The notes beneath the pieces were generated by a model. The model was given only the letters and a program-made list of their open reading frames with translations. It searched no databases and was not told the origin of the DNA. A stretch of 64,000 nt of DNA from Ophthalmolycus amberensis. Taxonomy: Eukaryota > Chordata > Actinopteri > Perciformes > Zoarcidae. Both the position numbers and the translations under genes were made by a program. This document shows positions 39,770 to 51,600 of the stretch, piece by piece; position 1 is the stretch's first letter, and every line of letters begins with the position of its first letter. The stretch covers positions 629,001-693,000 of the forward strand of contig JAFEUB010000893.1 in the NCBI GenBank assembly GCA_024529925.1, given 5' to 3'.

Positions 39770-42700
39770 CATTGTTTGCGATCATATGTTCATATGTCAC
39801 AAGGATTCAGACCAGAGGCATCGACAGTTACTTCTGTAGCCAATTGGTCTTTACCACAAAGAAACCTCTTCTAACATCTACGTTAAACTGTGCTCTCACA
39901 CAGATTATTTCTGGAGAACTGGGATGCTACACCTCCTTTGGTGGATTTATGTGTTTGATGTTGTCCTGAATCCAACAATATTGCATTTCGCCTGCTAAAT
40001 CAGTCTTTGTCTGCTTAATTAAAATGACCCCTCCTGCATAGATTACAAATCGGTGCATTTGTACTTTCATTTCCATTTGGTTATGTTGAATGGATCGTCA
40101 ATTTACATTTGCAAGGACTTCATCTGGCCCCAGTAGACATGTGGCAAGACTGCAGTGTCTTAGCTGCAGCCAAGCATGTGAATAAACGAGACAGAAGCCG
40201 CTGCATGCATCTGTTTCTTCACGTACTCGTCTCCCCTTTTAACGTAAGACGTCACTTTATCGTTGAAACAAGACTCAGAGTCGACACTCATACCAACAGC
40301 TCTGTGAGGCTGTACTTAGGTACAGTGATATTTTGAGCTAAATGCTAACATCAGCATGCTAACATGCGCACAATGACAAAACTAGCATGTTTACCATGTT
40401 TACTGTCCTACTTTGCAGACGAAAGTTTGCTCATTATCAAACAAAGTCCAGCGGATGCTGATGTGAATGTCATTCGTTTTTCAGGTGTTTAATCATAAAA
40501 TAGAGTATTGTGAATTAAGATTTTGACTCAAAGATGGTGATAGATGAGAAGTCACAGCATCATCAAGGTTGTTACAGTTCATCCTGAGGGGGATATGAAT
40601 GTTTGTACCATATTTCATAACAAACAGTGACGTTTCACTGTTGTAATTGTATAAAAGGATAATCATATAAACCTATGAAGACACTAATCATTTTTCTTTT
40701 TGTTCCTTTGTTGTTGTTTTTCTCCCTTACATGCGAGTGGTGGGAAGAGGCGGGTAATGTTCCTGTGTTGTTAACTGCTTCAATGTGTTGTCTCTTTTCT
40801 CTCTGAGAAAGGTATAAATAAGTATAAAGTTACAAACATTTACCTCTGAGCACCAACATCTATTCAGTTCATCCTTGAGTCCAACAGGACGTTTGTGCCA
40901 AATTTGAGTAAATTCCCTTTCAGGGTATCCCGAGATATTGCGTTTAAGAAAATGGGACGGACTCCCAGAAAACATAATGGCTTCGTCTACGGTTATTGCT
41001 GGCACGGTGGAGTGAAAAGGAAAGTCGGGGGAATGACCCAAATTATTAAGATTCATCATCGGTACTAAATTGTGTGTGTTTAAACTCCATCTGCTGATGC
41101 AGATTGTGTGATAGGGTACCATCAAAGCTCAAGAACAAGCAAAGGGGCTCTCAAGCTGAAACTTTCTTGACAGATGTACTTTGTGTTAAATCAATCTCAT
41201 CTAAGAAAACAATAATCTGAATATGAGTTGAGTCACATCTTTTATAGTCGCGCTAAAGAGCCACCTCCCTAAATGCTTGTCCTCGGTTTCTCTTCATAGA
41301 TTGATTGAGTGTTGCAGCAGCAGTCATTATCATCCCCCATTAACCTACATTTAAGAGCAAACAGATAAACTAGCACTTACACATTAAACTGACAAATCTG
41401 CTGAGGTGTCGATCAATGAATGAAGTTGGAATATAGGTCTGTTCCAACATCAGATTGAAAGATGTACACTTTTTGTGGAAAACCTTCTCAGAACAGCGAC
41501 AATCACATATGGGTGTTATCTTAGTATGTCTATATGCAGATAAACATTTTATAGTACCGCACTTCTTCACTCACAATCAGTGGACTTTTTGTGTGGAGAG
41601 TGTAGTGTTTTATCATTTCTGCTTCTGTTTAATTTCTAAATAATGAGTATGCACGTAATGGTTTTGTGCTTCATTACAAGCTGTTGTCTTTTAATGAGAA
41701 TTCACGGTGTTTGTGTGTGTGGGTGTGGGTGTGTATGAAAGGAGTGGGTGGAGGTCGTCTACTACATGCGTGTGGCTGTTCTCTCCCAGCTGGAAGCTCT
41801 GCAAATGCATCAGGACAACAGAGGTTGTGCTCAGACTACAGACAGACAGACACTGACTGAAGACGAATGGGCTGATTGCAAAGCAACACAGAAAAAAAAA
41901 TCCTTGGACACGTGCAGAGTAAGTATCAATACTCTCAATGGTCCTTCAATGGAGTGGATGAAAATGTGTTGCAACATGAACATCTTGTGAATCTTGTCTT
42001 ATATTTAGTCCGAAGTGCTTTTTTTTGACTGCTTGTACCTTTACACTGATTATTCAGTGTAGTGTGTTGTGTTTATTCAGCTGTTCATATTTCTCGTTTT
42101 CATATCATATGCAAATTAGGCTCTCATCTAGTTCCTGAGGGCACCATACAGTATTGTTTTTGCACAGCATGCACTAAACCAGCATAGAAACAAGCACTGG
42201 ATGTGTATTTCTCTTGTTTATCTGTTGAATGCATGCAAGCAGTTTACTTTGCTAAATTCATCTGGTAGTTGTAGTAAGGATGATGATCAGGATGATGATA
42301 AAAGAGAGTGCAAACCAACAATGGTTGTATTGTTTCCAAATGCTTTTTCTGTGCACACGTTGGCGATAAAACTAACCAAAGAAAATAATTACATGCTTTA
42401 CAAGATGGAGTAATTCAAATGATAGGTTGTGTACTATTAGCAAATAACAGTATAAATGACCAAATAACATATATTTTGGTGAATACATGCAGCAGTGCCA
42501 CATTTAAATGCAACTTATTACAAGGAAAAGCAATTTAGACAACATTACTTTTCGTCAATGTTGCTCTGAAAACAAGCCAAAATCAAAAGCAAATGCTTCA
42601 ATGAATTGTTTTTATGTCACTTAAGCTCCACATTGAAAGCAAACTATGAACGGAGATCTGATATTAAATAATTACAAATAGAAGAATTTCAGCTTCATAG

Positions 42701-45580
42701 TTGAAAAATACTCTAATGCAGGCAAAATGAAATGTAATCACTGCCCCACAATCATTTCAGGTGCTGGGGATGAGGTTTAGATTATAGATTATAACTCCAG
42801 ATTATCGACCACTTGATCTGAAGCGATGCATTCAGCTCATTCACTGCAGCTGTAGCCCATTTTAGTCCCATTTACAGGCAACCACTTCCTTATAAGTACC
42901 TGCCAGACTTGAATTTTTTCTATTATTTCTGCATTATTTGAGGAGTAAAACGACATTTGGAGAAATGCAACAATGTGCTACACAAAGTTAAATTTTGTCA
43001 CCTGATCTGTATAGTATCAGTGCATACTAATTCAACATCTCCACTCATCGTTTTATTTAATTTAGAGATTAAGTAAATAAATAATATTATGCCTTTGACA
43101 CTCTGTATTAAAAGAAAGAGCATAAGAGTCAGTGTGTGGGCTAAAAACACAATAATGACATGCTAAACTGTGTAAATGATCTGTTATGAGACAAACAAAC
43201 ACACACCCACAGGCTCTCAGCACTATGTGAGTTTAACCAGCCGCTGAACCAATGTAAGTGATTCATTGATGTGTTTAGTTCAACAGTGATGACTAATACC
43301 AGTGTCTGAAATCAAGGTGTTTTGTGTTTTGCTTGTTTCGTTTTCATTTGTTCAAGTATGTCATCACTGGTGGGATTTACACATTATCACATCCTTTGAT
43401 TTATTTTGTTCTCTAAAAGCAGCAGGGCCAGGGGACAATTATAAAATAAAAGGTGATGATATTTGTTTTTCTAAACCTCAATATTGATAATATGATGCTT
43501 TCGTTGGTATGATTGTAATAATTGAATACAATTTTAGTCCAATTTAGGGGTGGCTGATACGTTGTTTATTCATTCATATTTTGAAAAACGTATTGAAGAC
43601 CAGTAGAAGACGATTACGTTTTATAATAGTATGACCAGCAGATTTCCACACAATAAGTACGTTTCTATCCACCTCAATGCCAGAGTGAGAAAAAAAGTTG
43701 AAATATCAAAAACAAAACATCAGATAGAAACAGTAACTTTCCTCGAATTAAATCAGGAGGCCAAAATAAATGCAGAATTTTCATCGTGTCTTCAACATTG
43801 TTTCCAACAGATTGAGGTTTAGCAGGCACTCTTGTAATCATGCCATCTTGTTGCGCACTCAATAATTTAGCGGCACTATACTGGAGATTTAGCGCCAACA
43901 GCTGCTTATCTACTCCTTATATTTGCACATAGGGGATCAGAAGACACATTCATCTGCATGTTCTTTTTAAAAATGTGGCTACAACCTTCAGACAAAGGTT
44001 GTCTGTAAACCTTTTGATGATACAGTTTTTGCGAAACTTGCTAAAGTGATCAATTTGATACAAAACATATTTTTATGTTTCTCTCTGGTCTCTCTGTGCA
44101 GCGCTCACATTCTTGCAAAGCACACCGAACCCGTTAACCACACATTCAGTTTTAACCCTTTAATCACGAATGAGATCAAAATGTGTCTTCGGCATGTTTC
44201 CCGTCAATATCTCCGAATATTTACTTGTGCAAATTCAGCATTGCATTCACAAAATTTGTGGCACGCTCAAACAATAAAGGATCAGCCCTTACATGGCCTT
44301 ATTGAGGATCATGAAAGCCTATGTGATCAGACGGGTAGCTTTCCTTGCAGAGGACCAATAACTGATCTTCATAGTACAAAGCTCCGCAGCCTCTTTTCAT
44401 GTCACTTTCATTGAGTGGAGGGCCACAGTGGGAGCTCTATAATGTGGCTGGGCCCATTCAAGGGACTAAATAGGACAAAGCTGTGCTTGCTGCGGTGCCA
44501 CAGACTCACAAACAAAATAGGAATGAAGCAAAGCGAAAAAAGGGAGGGGAGGGCATGAAGAGCACGAGGGAGAGTGATGTTGAATTCACCTGCTGAATAC
44601 ATTTGCTAGAAACTGATCAAAAGTGAATCTATGCATGCGGCGGTTGAAATGACAGCTGTTGTGGTAATGGTGCAGTGAGAGTTTATGAGAAAAATGAAGG
44701 ACGAAGTCATATTGTATCACTGAAGAATATCTCTGAGACATTTTCACATATTTTTCTATCCTTCTGCGCACCTAAAATCACAAGGTTGACATTTGGGTAA
44801 ATATATTCAACCAAAGCTTTTTACTGTTGGGACTCAATCTTGGTTGGGTTGCAAACATGTCAACTTTTCTTTTTCAGATTGATACTAATATTTGTTTGCT
44901 TTGCAGTTCTGAATGTCATACGCACGTTGTTTTTTACAACTAACAATACACTTTGTGAACACCGGGTCAAAACAACCTGGTCTCCATTGAGAATGAGACC
45001 CCATGTCTCAATTCTCATTCTGGTCTCAATGACATGCCTGCATAAATAAAAGTAAAATAAAACAAAAACACATGTTTTATTTTGGGTAAATAACCCAACA
45101 AAAATATAAGCAATAACTCTAACTCTGAGTCAAAACGACCCAAGTAAACCCAGTATGCATTGGTGCTATATGTTAACCCAGTAATTTTTAAATTAACTTG
45201 ACCAAAATATTTTTAAATGCTTCACAACAGAAGTATTTATGTTGAGCTTACCAGGATGTGGAGCTTTAATACCACAGAGTTAAATGATACAAATGCTGTA
45301 GAGCGGATGAACAAGACTATACCATCAAAACAACATGACATGTACATTCCAACTTGCTGAAACTGTGCGTTCTGCTTCTGTACCTCCTTGTCTGAAACTT
45401 AACCATATGCATGTTCATTACCTTGTGCATGTAACTACATGTTATAGACATGCTACAGGTGCTTTGGGGTTCATTTACCCGTGTCCAGTTACCTGAGTAA
45501 GTCTGCATCAAATTCCATGACGACAAGGGTTGCAATTGACCACATTTCCAACACAAACTCTTTTATGTGTGCACATTTTC
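39770..45580. other. Intergenic, no supported gene
   Basis: About 5.8 kb of AT-rich sequence. Besides the family D copy at 40,335-40,650, the stretch 44,960-45,190 (GGGTCAAAACAACC, GGGTAAATAACCCAAC, CAAAACGACCCAAG) resembles a dispersed fish repeat. The open frame 44,046-44,414 (122 codons, hydrophobic start) has no splice context or recognisable domain. I see no RNA gene. Confidence 0.5.
40335..40650 (+). repeat. Dispersed repeat, family D
   Basis: Begins with GAGCTAAATGCTAACATCAG and CATGCTAACATG, continues with GATTTTGACTCAAAGATGG, GATGAGAAGTCACAGCATCA, GTTCATCCTGAGGGGGATAT and GTACCATATTTCATAACAAA. The second half matches the copy at 23,048-23,150. Confidence 0.7.
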
Positions 45581-45590
45581 AGCTGACACC

Positions 45591-45635
45591 ATGGATGAAG
45601 CTGTGTGGTGGTTTCCTCAGGGAGCTCTGCAGTAG
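45591..45635 (+). promoter_or_regulatory. Upstream ORF abutting the Ig-receptor start codon
   Basis: ATG at 45591 lies in an ideal Kozak context (CACCATGG) but opens only a 14-codon frame that stops with TAG at 45633-45635. The receptor ATG at 45637 follows one base later. A splice acceptor-like TTTTCAG ends at 45,581, so the uORF could begin a 5' exon. If present in the mRNA, it would be expected to control receptor translation by reinitiation. Confidence 0.4.
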
Positions 45636-45636
45636 G

Positions 45637-48600
45637 ATGCATGTCTCTGTCTCCATTTGGATGCTTCCACAGATGACTTCCCACCTCTGCCTACTCATCC
45701 TGTCCAGCTTGGCGGTCTCATCCGAACTGAGTGAGTCCATGAACTTTATTTCATTGTAGGTTAGTCCAACCACTAGATGTTTGCTGTCCCTTAACATCAT
45801 GCGTAATGTCGATAGAATGATTCGTGGTCATCTGATTGTCTCTAACGTTCATGTTCTTGCTCATACTGCAGGTTTGGAGGATGTTTTCTTTAGTCCCCAG
45901 GACCAGACAGTCAGAGAAGGAGAGGGAGTTTTCTTCCAGTGTGTGTCAGGGGAAAGTTCACCTCCTGCGAGCATCACCTGGCTCAAAGATGGGACACTGG
46001 TCACAAGAGGTAGACACATTCAGGTGAGCTCCGAATGACTGTCAGCTCCTGCTCTCTGTAGTGCAACCTATTTTGTAAAGGTACATTTGAAAACACAGCA
46101 GAACTATCACTAAGAGTGGTTATATAATCTTCACAAATTAACACCATTTTTATGATTTTTGAAGCCTAAATGCAATCGTCAGAAGAAAAACACTTACATT
46201 AGATCATAAACGAAACACACCACAGTAACATGAGCTTTAGTGTCTCCAGGATGATGGCGTCTTTATTACTTAATTAATTAGGTGTTTGATTACTCTTGAG
46301 TGTTTCAAACATAAACCAACGCTCCCTGGCACTGCAGTTTTTTTTGGTGGCTGGGAATAGCCAAAGTAAAGCAAAGAGAGAAGCCGCTCCAATGATGAAA
46401 CCCCTTGTGCCTGTAGAGCTTGCACCCTAAACAAGACACTGACTGAAATGTGTCAAGAATCCACAAGCCTCAGATAGGCTCTGAATAACCTCATTAGAGG
46501 GCAAAGCCTGTGTGAAATACAGCACAAACTCCACTTGTCTCATCTTTTGTTTAATCAGGGCACAAAAAATTATGCTAATTGGAATATTATTGTACCTTTC
46601 GACCGAGATATATCATACGGCATGCTTTAAACTTAAAGTGGTTGTTGTTGTTGCTCAGGGTGAGTATGGAGGTGGTAACCAGAAGAAGACCTCAAGTACT
46701 CTGCATCTTTTGCACGTAACATTAGAGGACGATGGGATGTACGTATGTGTCACACACAGTCCTTCACTGAACATCAGCAAGAAAAGCAGCCCAGCCAAAC
46801 TCACCGTGCAGGGTGAGTGCGTGTACATCTTTTTGTTTTCCCTTTTACATTTGTCAGTTCATACCAGCAAATCACTTTGTTTCTGATTCATCAAAAATAG
46901 CAAGAATGTTGTCAAAAAATGTAGATTTGTAGAAGTATATTAGTTTTAAGACTCTATTATTCTTAAGTAAAGTGAAAACTTTCATCTTGCATTTGATAAT
47001 TCAGTTACATGTTTTGTATCAGTGGCAGTAATGTTTTGTATTACATGTTTTGTATAAGTGGAATCAAGAGAAATGATCCATTCCAAATTAAAGGACTTGT
47101 ATTCTGCATGGTTTTTAAGAGTCAGCTGTTGGGATCTAATGGAGCGTGTTTGGGTTATCAGCATTTAAGAAACTGAATTCTTGACATCAATAGAATTATT
47201 AATGTAAGTAACAATTATTAATGATTATTAATAACAACGGGGCACCACCCTGCGAACAGGGACCAATAACCAAACGATAAAACTAAGTCTCATAATTAGT
47301 GGCCACTCGTAATGTCAATAGTCGGGTGCGACTACACATTCGGAGTGACAGTGAAGGTTTAAGTTCGTACACGGGCTACTACATCCAGATCTTATTACAC
47401 ACATATGCACAAGTAATCACAGACGACTGCTCCTTAAAGTATAACAGAGTTTATTAAATCAAAATAGTAAATGATCAAATCAATTAATATTGCAACCAAC
47501 AACGCTATCATACAATTTTATATGCCTAATACCTAAAGTCAAATGAATAAAAATGGAGGAGGATGTATGTATGTAAGTATGTGTGTGTGGGTCTGTGAAA
47601 AGGAAGGGGGGTCTTGAAACTACAGTCGAAAACTACAAAGATGGCGGCGTCGAGTGACGCAGACAAACTGGCGGAGGGGGAGGCTGTGTGTAGTTACGTG
47701 TGTAAAGGGGAGGGGCCTTAAATAGCTACAGCTAAAACCTACCACCAGATGGCGTAGTCGAGTGACTTAGACAAAATGGCGGAAGGGGGGTCAGCTGTGT
47801 GTGATCACGTGTGTCGGCGCGCACGTGTGTTGGAACAATAGGTGAGAGTTTTCACCCACAATCCGGAGCTCTATGTGTATGCAAGTTACGGAAAACCAGA
47901 GAAATAAACGGGGCAGAGAGAAGAATCAGAGTTTCTGTGTGCGGTGTCGCGTTGTAGTGAGTGTGAGGGTCGCAGATCGTATCTCACACAAGCTGCCGTT
48001 GTCGCTTCGCGAACTGACGACACTTATGCACGATAGTCGCGTTTCCACACTTCACTCACAGAATCGATTCAAGGAAATAGAGCAAGAAACAAAATGAAAT
48101 CAAATAATCCCCAAACAGTCAAACAGGAAGCGCACACTGCGACGGGCCCTCTGAGGTCCGTCGACGATTGCGCAATCTCTCAGCAAAACGAAAACAATGA
48201 CTTAACACGACAAAAACACGGGGATAATAACATATAAATGAATGACCTGAATTAAACTTAAGTTAATTTAAGCTAAGCTACGCCCAGACACCGTGACTCT
48301 TACTTTGAGGCGCTTCGTTGCAACGTTGTAGAGTGTTTGTCGATGAATTGTTTTCTTCCTCCCGAAGAAGAAAACAAAGGCGTGAGGCTGCTGCTTCTTT
48401 CGGCGTCGCTGGTGAGCGGCTGCTGTTTCGGCCCGGCTCGCTGCAGAGAGGGGGGCCTGTGGTTTTCAACGTCGGCTGAGACACGTGTCGGTTCGTATCT
48501 CCCGGTAATGATCGGTGAAGGAAGAGGTTTAGTCGTCCTGGTACCGTTGCGTGTACACGAAAGGCGGAGAGCGGATCGCGGGAGGGATGCGCTCTCGCGG

Positions 48601-51600
48601 GCCAAGGCCTTAACTCAGAATAGTACGTGGTCTGTTTCGGCCAGCGAAATGGCACGTGCGTGCTGAGGTGAGGGGGGGGTGAGGTCGATCGGGTCCTCGC
48701 GGATCTTCTTAGAGGCCGGACGGGAGTCCAGAGCGAAGAGACCGATTTTGGCTGCGTTGGCGCTTATAAGCGGGTCTTCCCGCTTTTCAGCCAATGAAGC
48801 GTACGTCTCAGCTGTGGCCGAAGGCTGGAGGCGCGGTCATCTCGAAGGGGGCAAGGATCAGATCCCAGGTCAGCTTGTGAAGAGGGGAGACCCATGTGAG
48901 GGACTCAGCCAGCCAGGAGGTGGGGCCAGACCCCAACACAGCACTCCATTAAAGGTCTCATTTGAATTGTATTGTCTGCAGCGGGGTTAATATCTTGAAG
49001 CGGTGTCACTCTACCTTGCAGGTGTCCCTAGAAGGCTGCAGATCATCCAGGGCCCTGACAACATCACTGTTGCTATGGGAACAGAGGTCTCCATGCACTG
49101 TGCAGTCCGTGGCTTCCCTGTTCCCATGGTGCACTGGTTCAAAGACGGCTGCCTCCTGTCGAACCGCTCGTCCTCGTTCGGCCTCCAGAACAATGGACAG
49201 CTGCTCACATTCAGGTCCAACACTGCATGGGACAAGAGGAATATTAATTCTTTATTGTCAAATTGTAATGATGATACGAGAACTATGCACTGTAAGAAAA
49301 ATGATGTAACAAGTTGTGATCCACGCTGTCTGGAGCTTTTATACTGCCAGATTGAATTTAAATTATAATTTTTGTCCGTCTTCACCAGGAACGTGACCAG
49401 GGAGGATGAGGGCTCGTATCACTGTGAAGCATCCAACCAGAGAGAGTCCATCAAGTCCCAGCCAGCCTTCCTACTTCCAGCCGGTACTGTGTGCCAACGT
49501 CTACAGTAAACTCAACCGTTTAACGTCTTTGATTCAGACTTTAATTGATGATTTTATGCTAAAATAGCATTTGTATTGTATTTGTGACTTTTTTGTTCAC
49601 AAAATATATGTACATTATGTGCAATATGCAAGTTATGTAGCAAAAATAAAACTTTAGGTAGTAGTGGGAAGTAGTAATGCAGTTAATATCAAATAACAGT
49701 TTGCAACAATCTCTTTCTCAAACAGGGAAAGAAACACAAACTGAATCACAGATCGTAACTTAAATGAATGAGATTGATTTTGGGGCTTTAATAGCTTAGT
49801 CCTCTCAGGATTCTCTTCATTACTTTTACTCACAAAACATGATTATTGATGGTTGTGGTTCGATAGTGAAACTGTGAAAAGTACATACTCAGTCGGACCG
49901 TGACTCGTGTTTCCAGAAATGGACTGGAGTTTCATCCAGCAGCCCATCAACCTGACGGTGAAGAGCGGAGAAAATGTTACAGTCACCTGCAGGCCTCCAT
50001 ACAGCCGACCAGCAGCTCAGGTGTCCTGGTTCAAAAACAACCGACTTCTCGCCCCCACAGCTCACGGGACGGTGCTGCCCAGTGGAGACCTCTTCTTCCA
50101 CAGGTTTGTGTGCATGTATGCGTGTTTAAAGACATGCCATGTGTGCAGTTTAGTTTGTGAGTTCATGTGTTTGTCGTTTTTCTTTTGTGTACATTGTAGA
50201 CAATATGCTACATTACTGCTAATAAAGCTAATAATATATAACATTAGCGTTTCTACAAGTGCGTGTCTTGATTTTATTCTCTGCAGTGTACAGGAGTACG
50301 ACAATGGGAGCTACTTCTGCAGGGCCTCCAACATCCACCTTCAAAGATTTATCACTTCCAGAAGAGCAACTCTGACTGTGCTGGGTATGACATCACGATA
50401 TATCCACAATACTGCCTCACTGGACACGCTTCAGACTGTTGCTTCATCTACATGTATAACAACAGTCATTGTTTTCTTCTCTTCCTGGAAGCCCCTCCAT
50501 CAGTGAAACTGTGGCCCCAGGTTGTGACGGTGTCTGTGGGTGCTCGGGTGGTGCTGGAGTGTCAGGTGTCCGGTAACCCTTCGCCCTCCATTAGCTGGAT
50601 GAAGAGAGGCCACTCCAAGCAGACTGGAGGCAAGATCGTTTTGGGGTACGCTAATATGTTGTGGCTTTATTTAAAAGGAAAGACGGTTGATGATATTTTC
50701 TGTCTTGTAACCCTGTTTGCTCATCAGTGGTGGAAGAAGTACTCTTTCTTTACATAAGTAAAAGTAACAATACCAATGTAAAGGTACTCTGTTACAAGTA
50801 AAAGAAAAATGACATAGTATTACAGTATTAAAATGTACTTTAAGGGGCAGTGTGTAGGATTCGGCAGCTTCTAGCAGTGAGGTTGCAGAATGCAAACAAC
50901 TGAAACCGATGTGAAAAGGTGAAGGGACAGTTTTAGTTTGTCTGTTCTGGGCTACTGTAGAAACATGGCAGCCGGCAACATGAAGACGAGAAGCCTAGAC
51001 TAAAATGGCTCATTCTAAGGTAACGAAAACGATTCTTATTTTCAAGTGATTATAACCTAAAGAAAATAAATCTAATAATATAATTTTCCCTTCCTGTCAA
51101 TAAATCCTCCTAAATACTAAATACTCTTTCTTTATTCTTTATTATTAAAAGTTAAATTACTGACTCACAAAATGGTCCCTTTCAGGGTGTTAGATTATTG
51201 AGCTTTCAAGGTCCCAAAAGATGACAAATATTTTTTTTACTGATTGACACAAGATAATAAATTGTTCACAAGTTATGTGCTACAAGATTAAAAAAGTTTT
51301 ATTGTGGTGTTATTCTTTTAAGTGCATATGTCTACACAATACCAAATTTTCCTCTGAGACGTAGTGGAGTATAAGTACTTCAGTAAAGTATGAGTACCTC
51401 AAAACTGTACTTAAGTATACAATACTTACTTTAAACCACGGTTGCTCAACAGCAAAACTACACAAAGTACTGTGACAGCTGCGTTATGACCATGTTCGTC
51501 TCTCTCATACAGATTGAGAAATGCCACTCTCTACATCCAGTCAGCCCGGAGCTATGATGAGGGAGTGTATGTGTGCGAGGCCTCCAACGCTCTGGGCCAC

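Noticed and set aside
44046..44414. 122-codon frame with a signal-peptide-like start
   Set aside because: No domain, no good start context, no neighbouring exons or poly(A) signal that I can tie to it.
48278..48990. Overlapping frames of 100-125 codons on both strands
   Set aside because: They lie in the CpG-rich candidate LTR, where stop codons are rare by composition; no retroviral protein is recognised.
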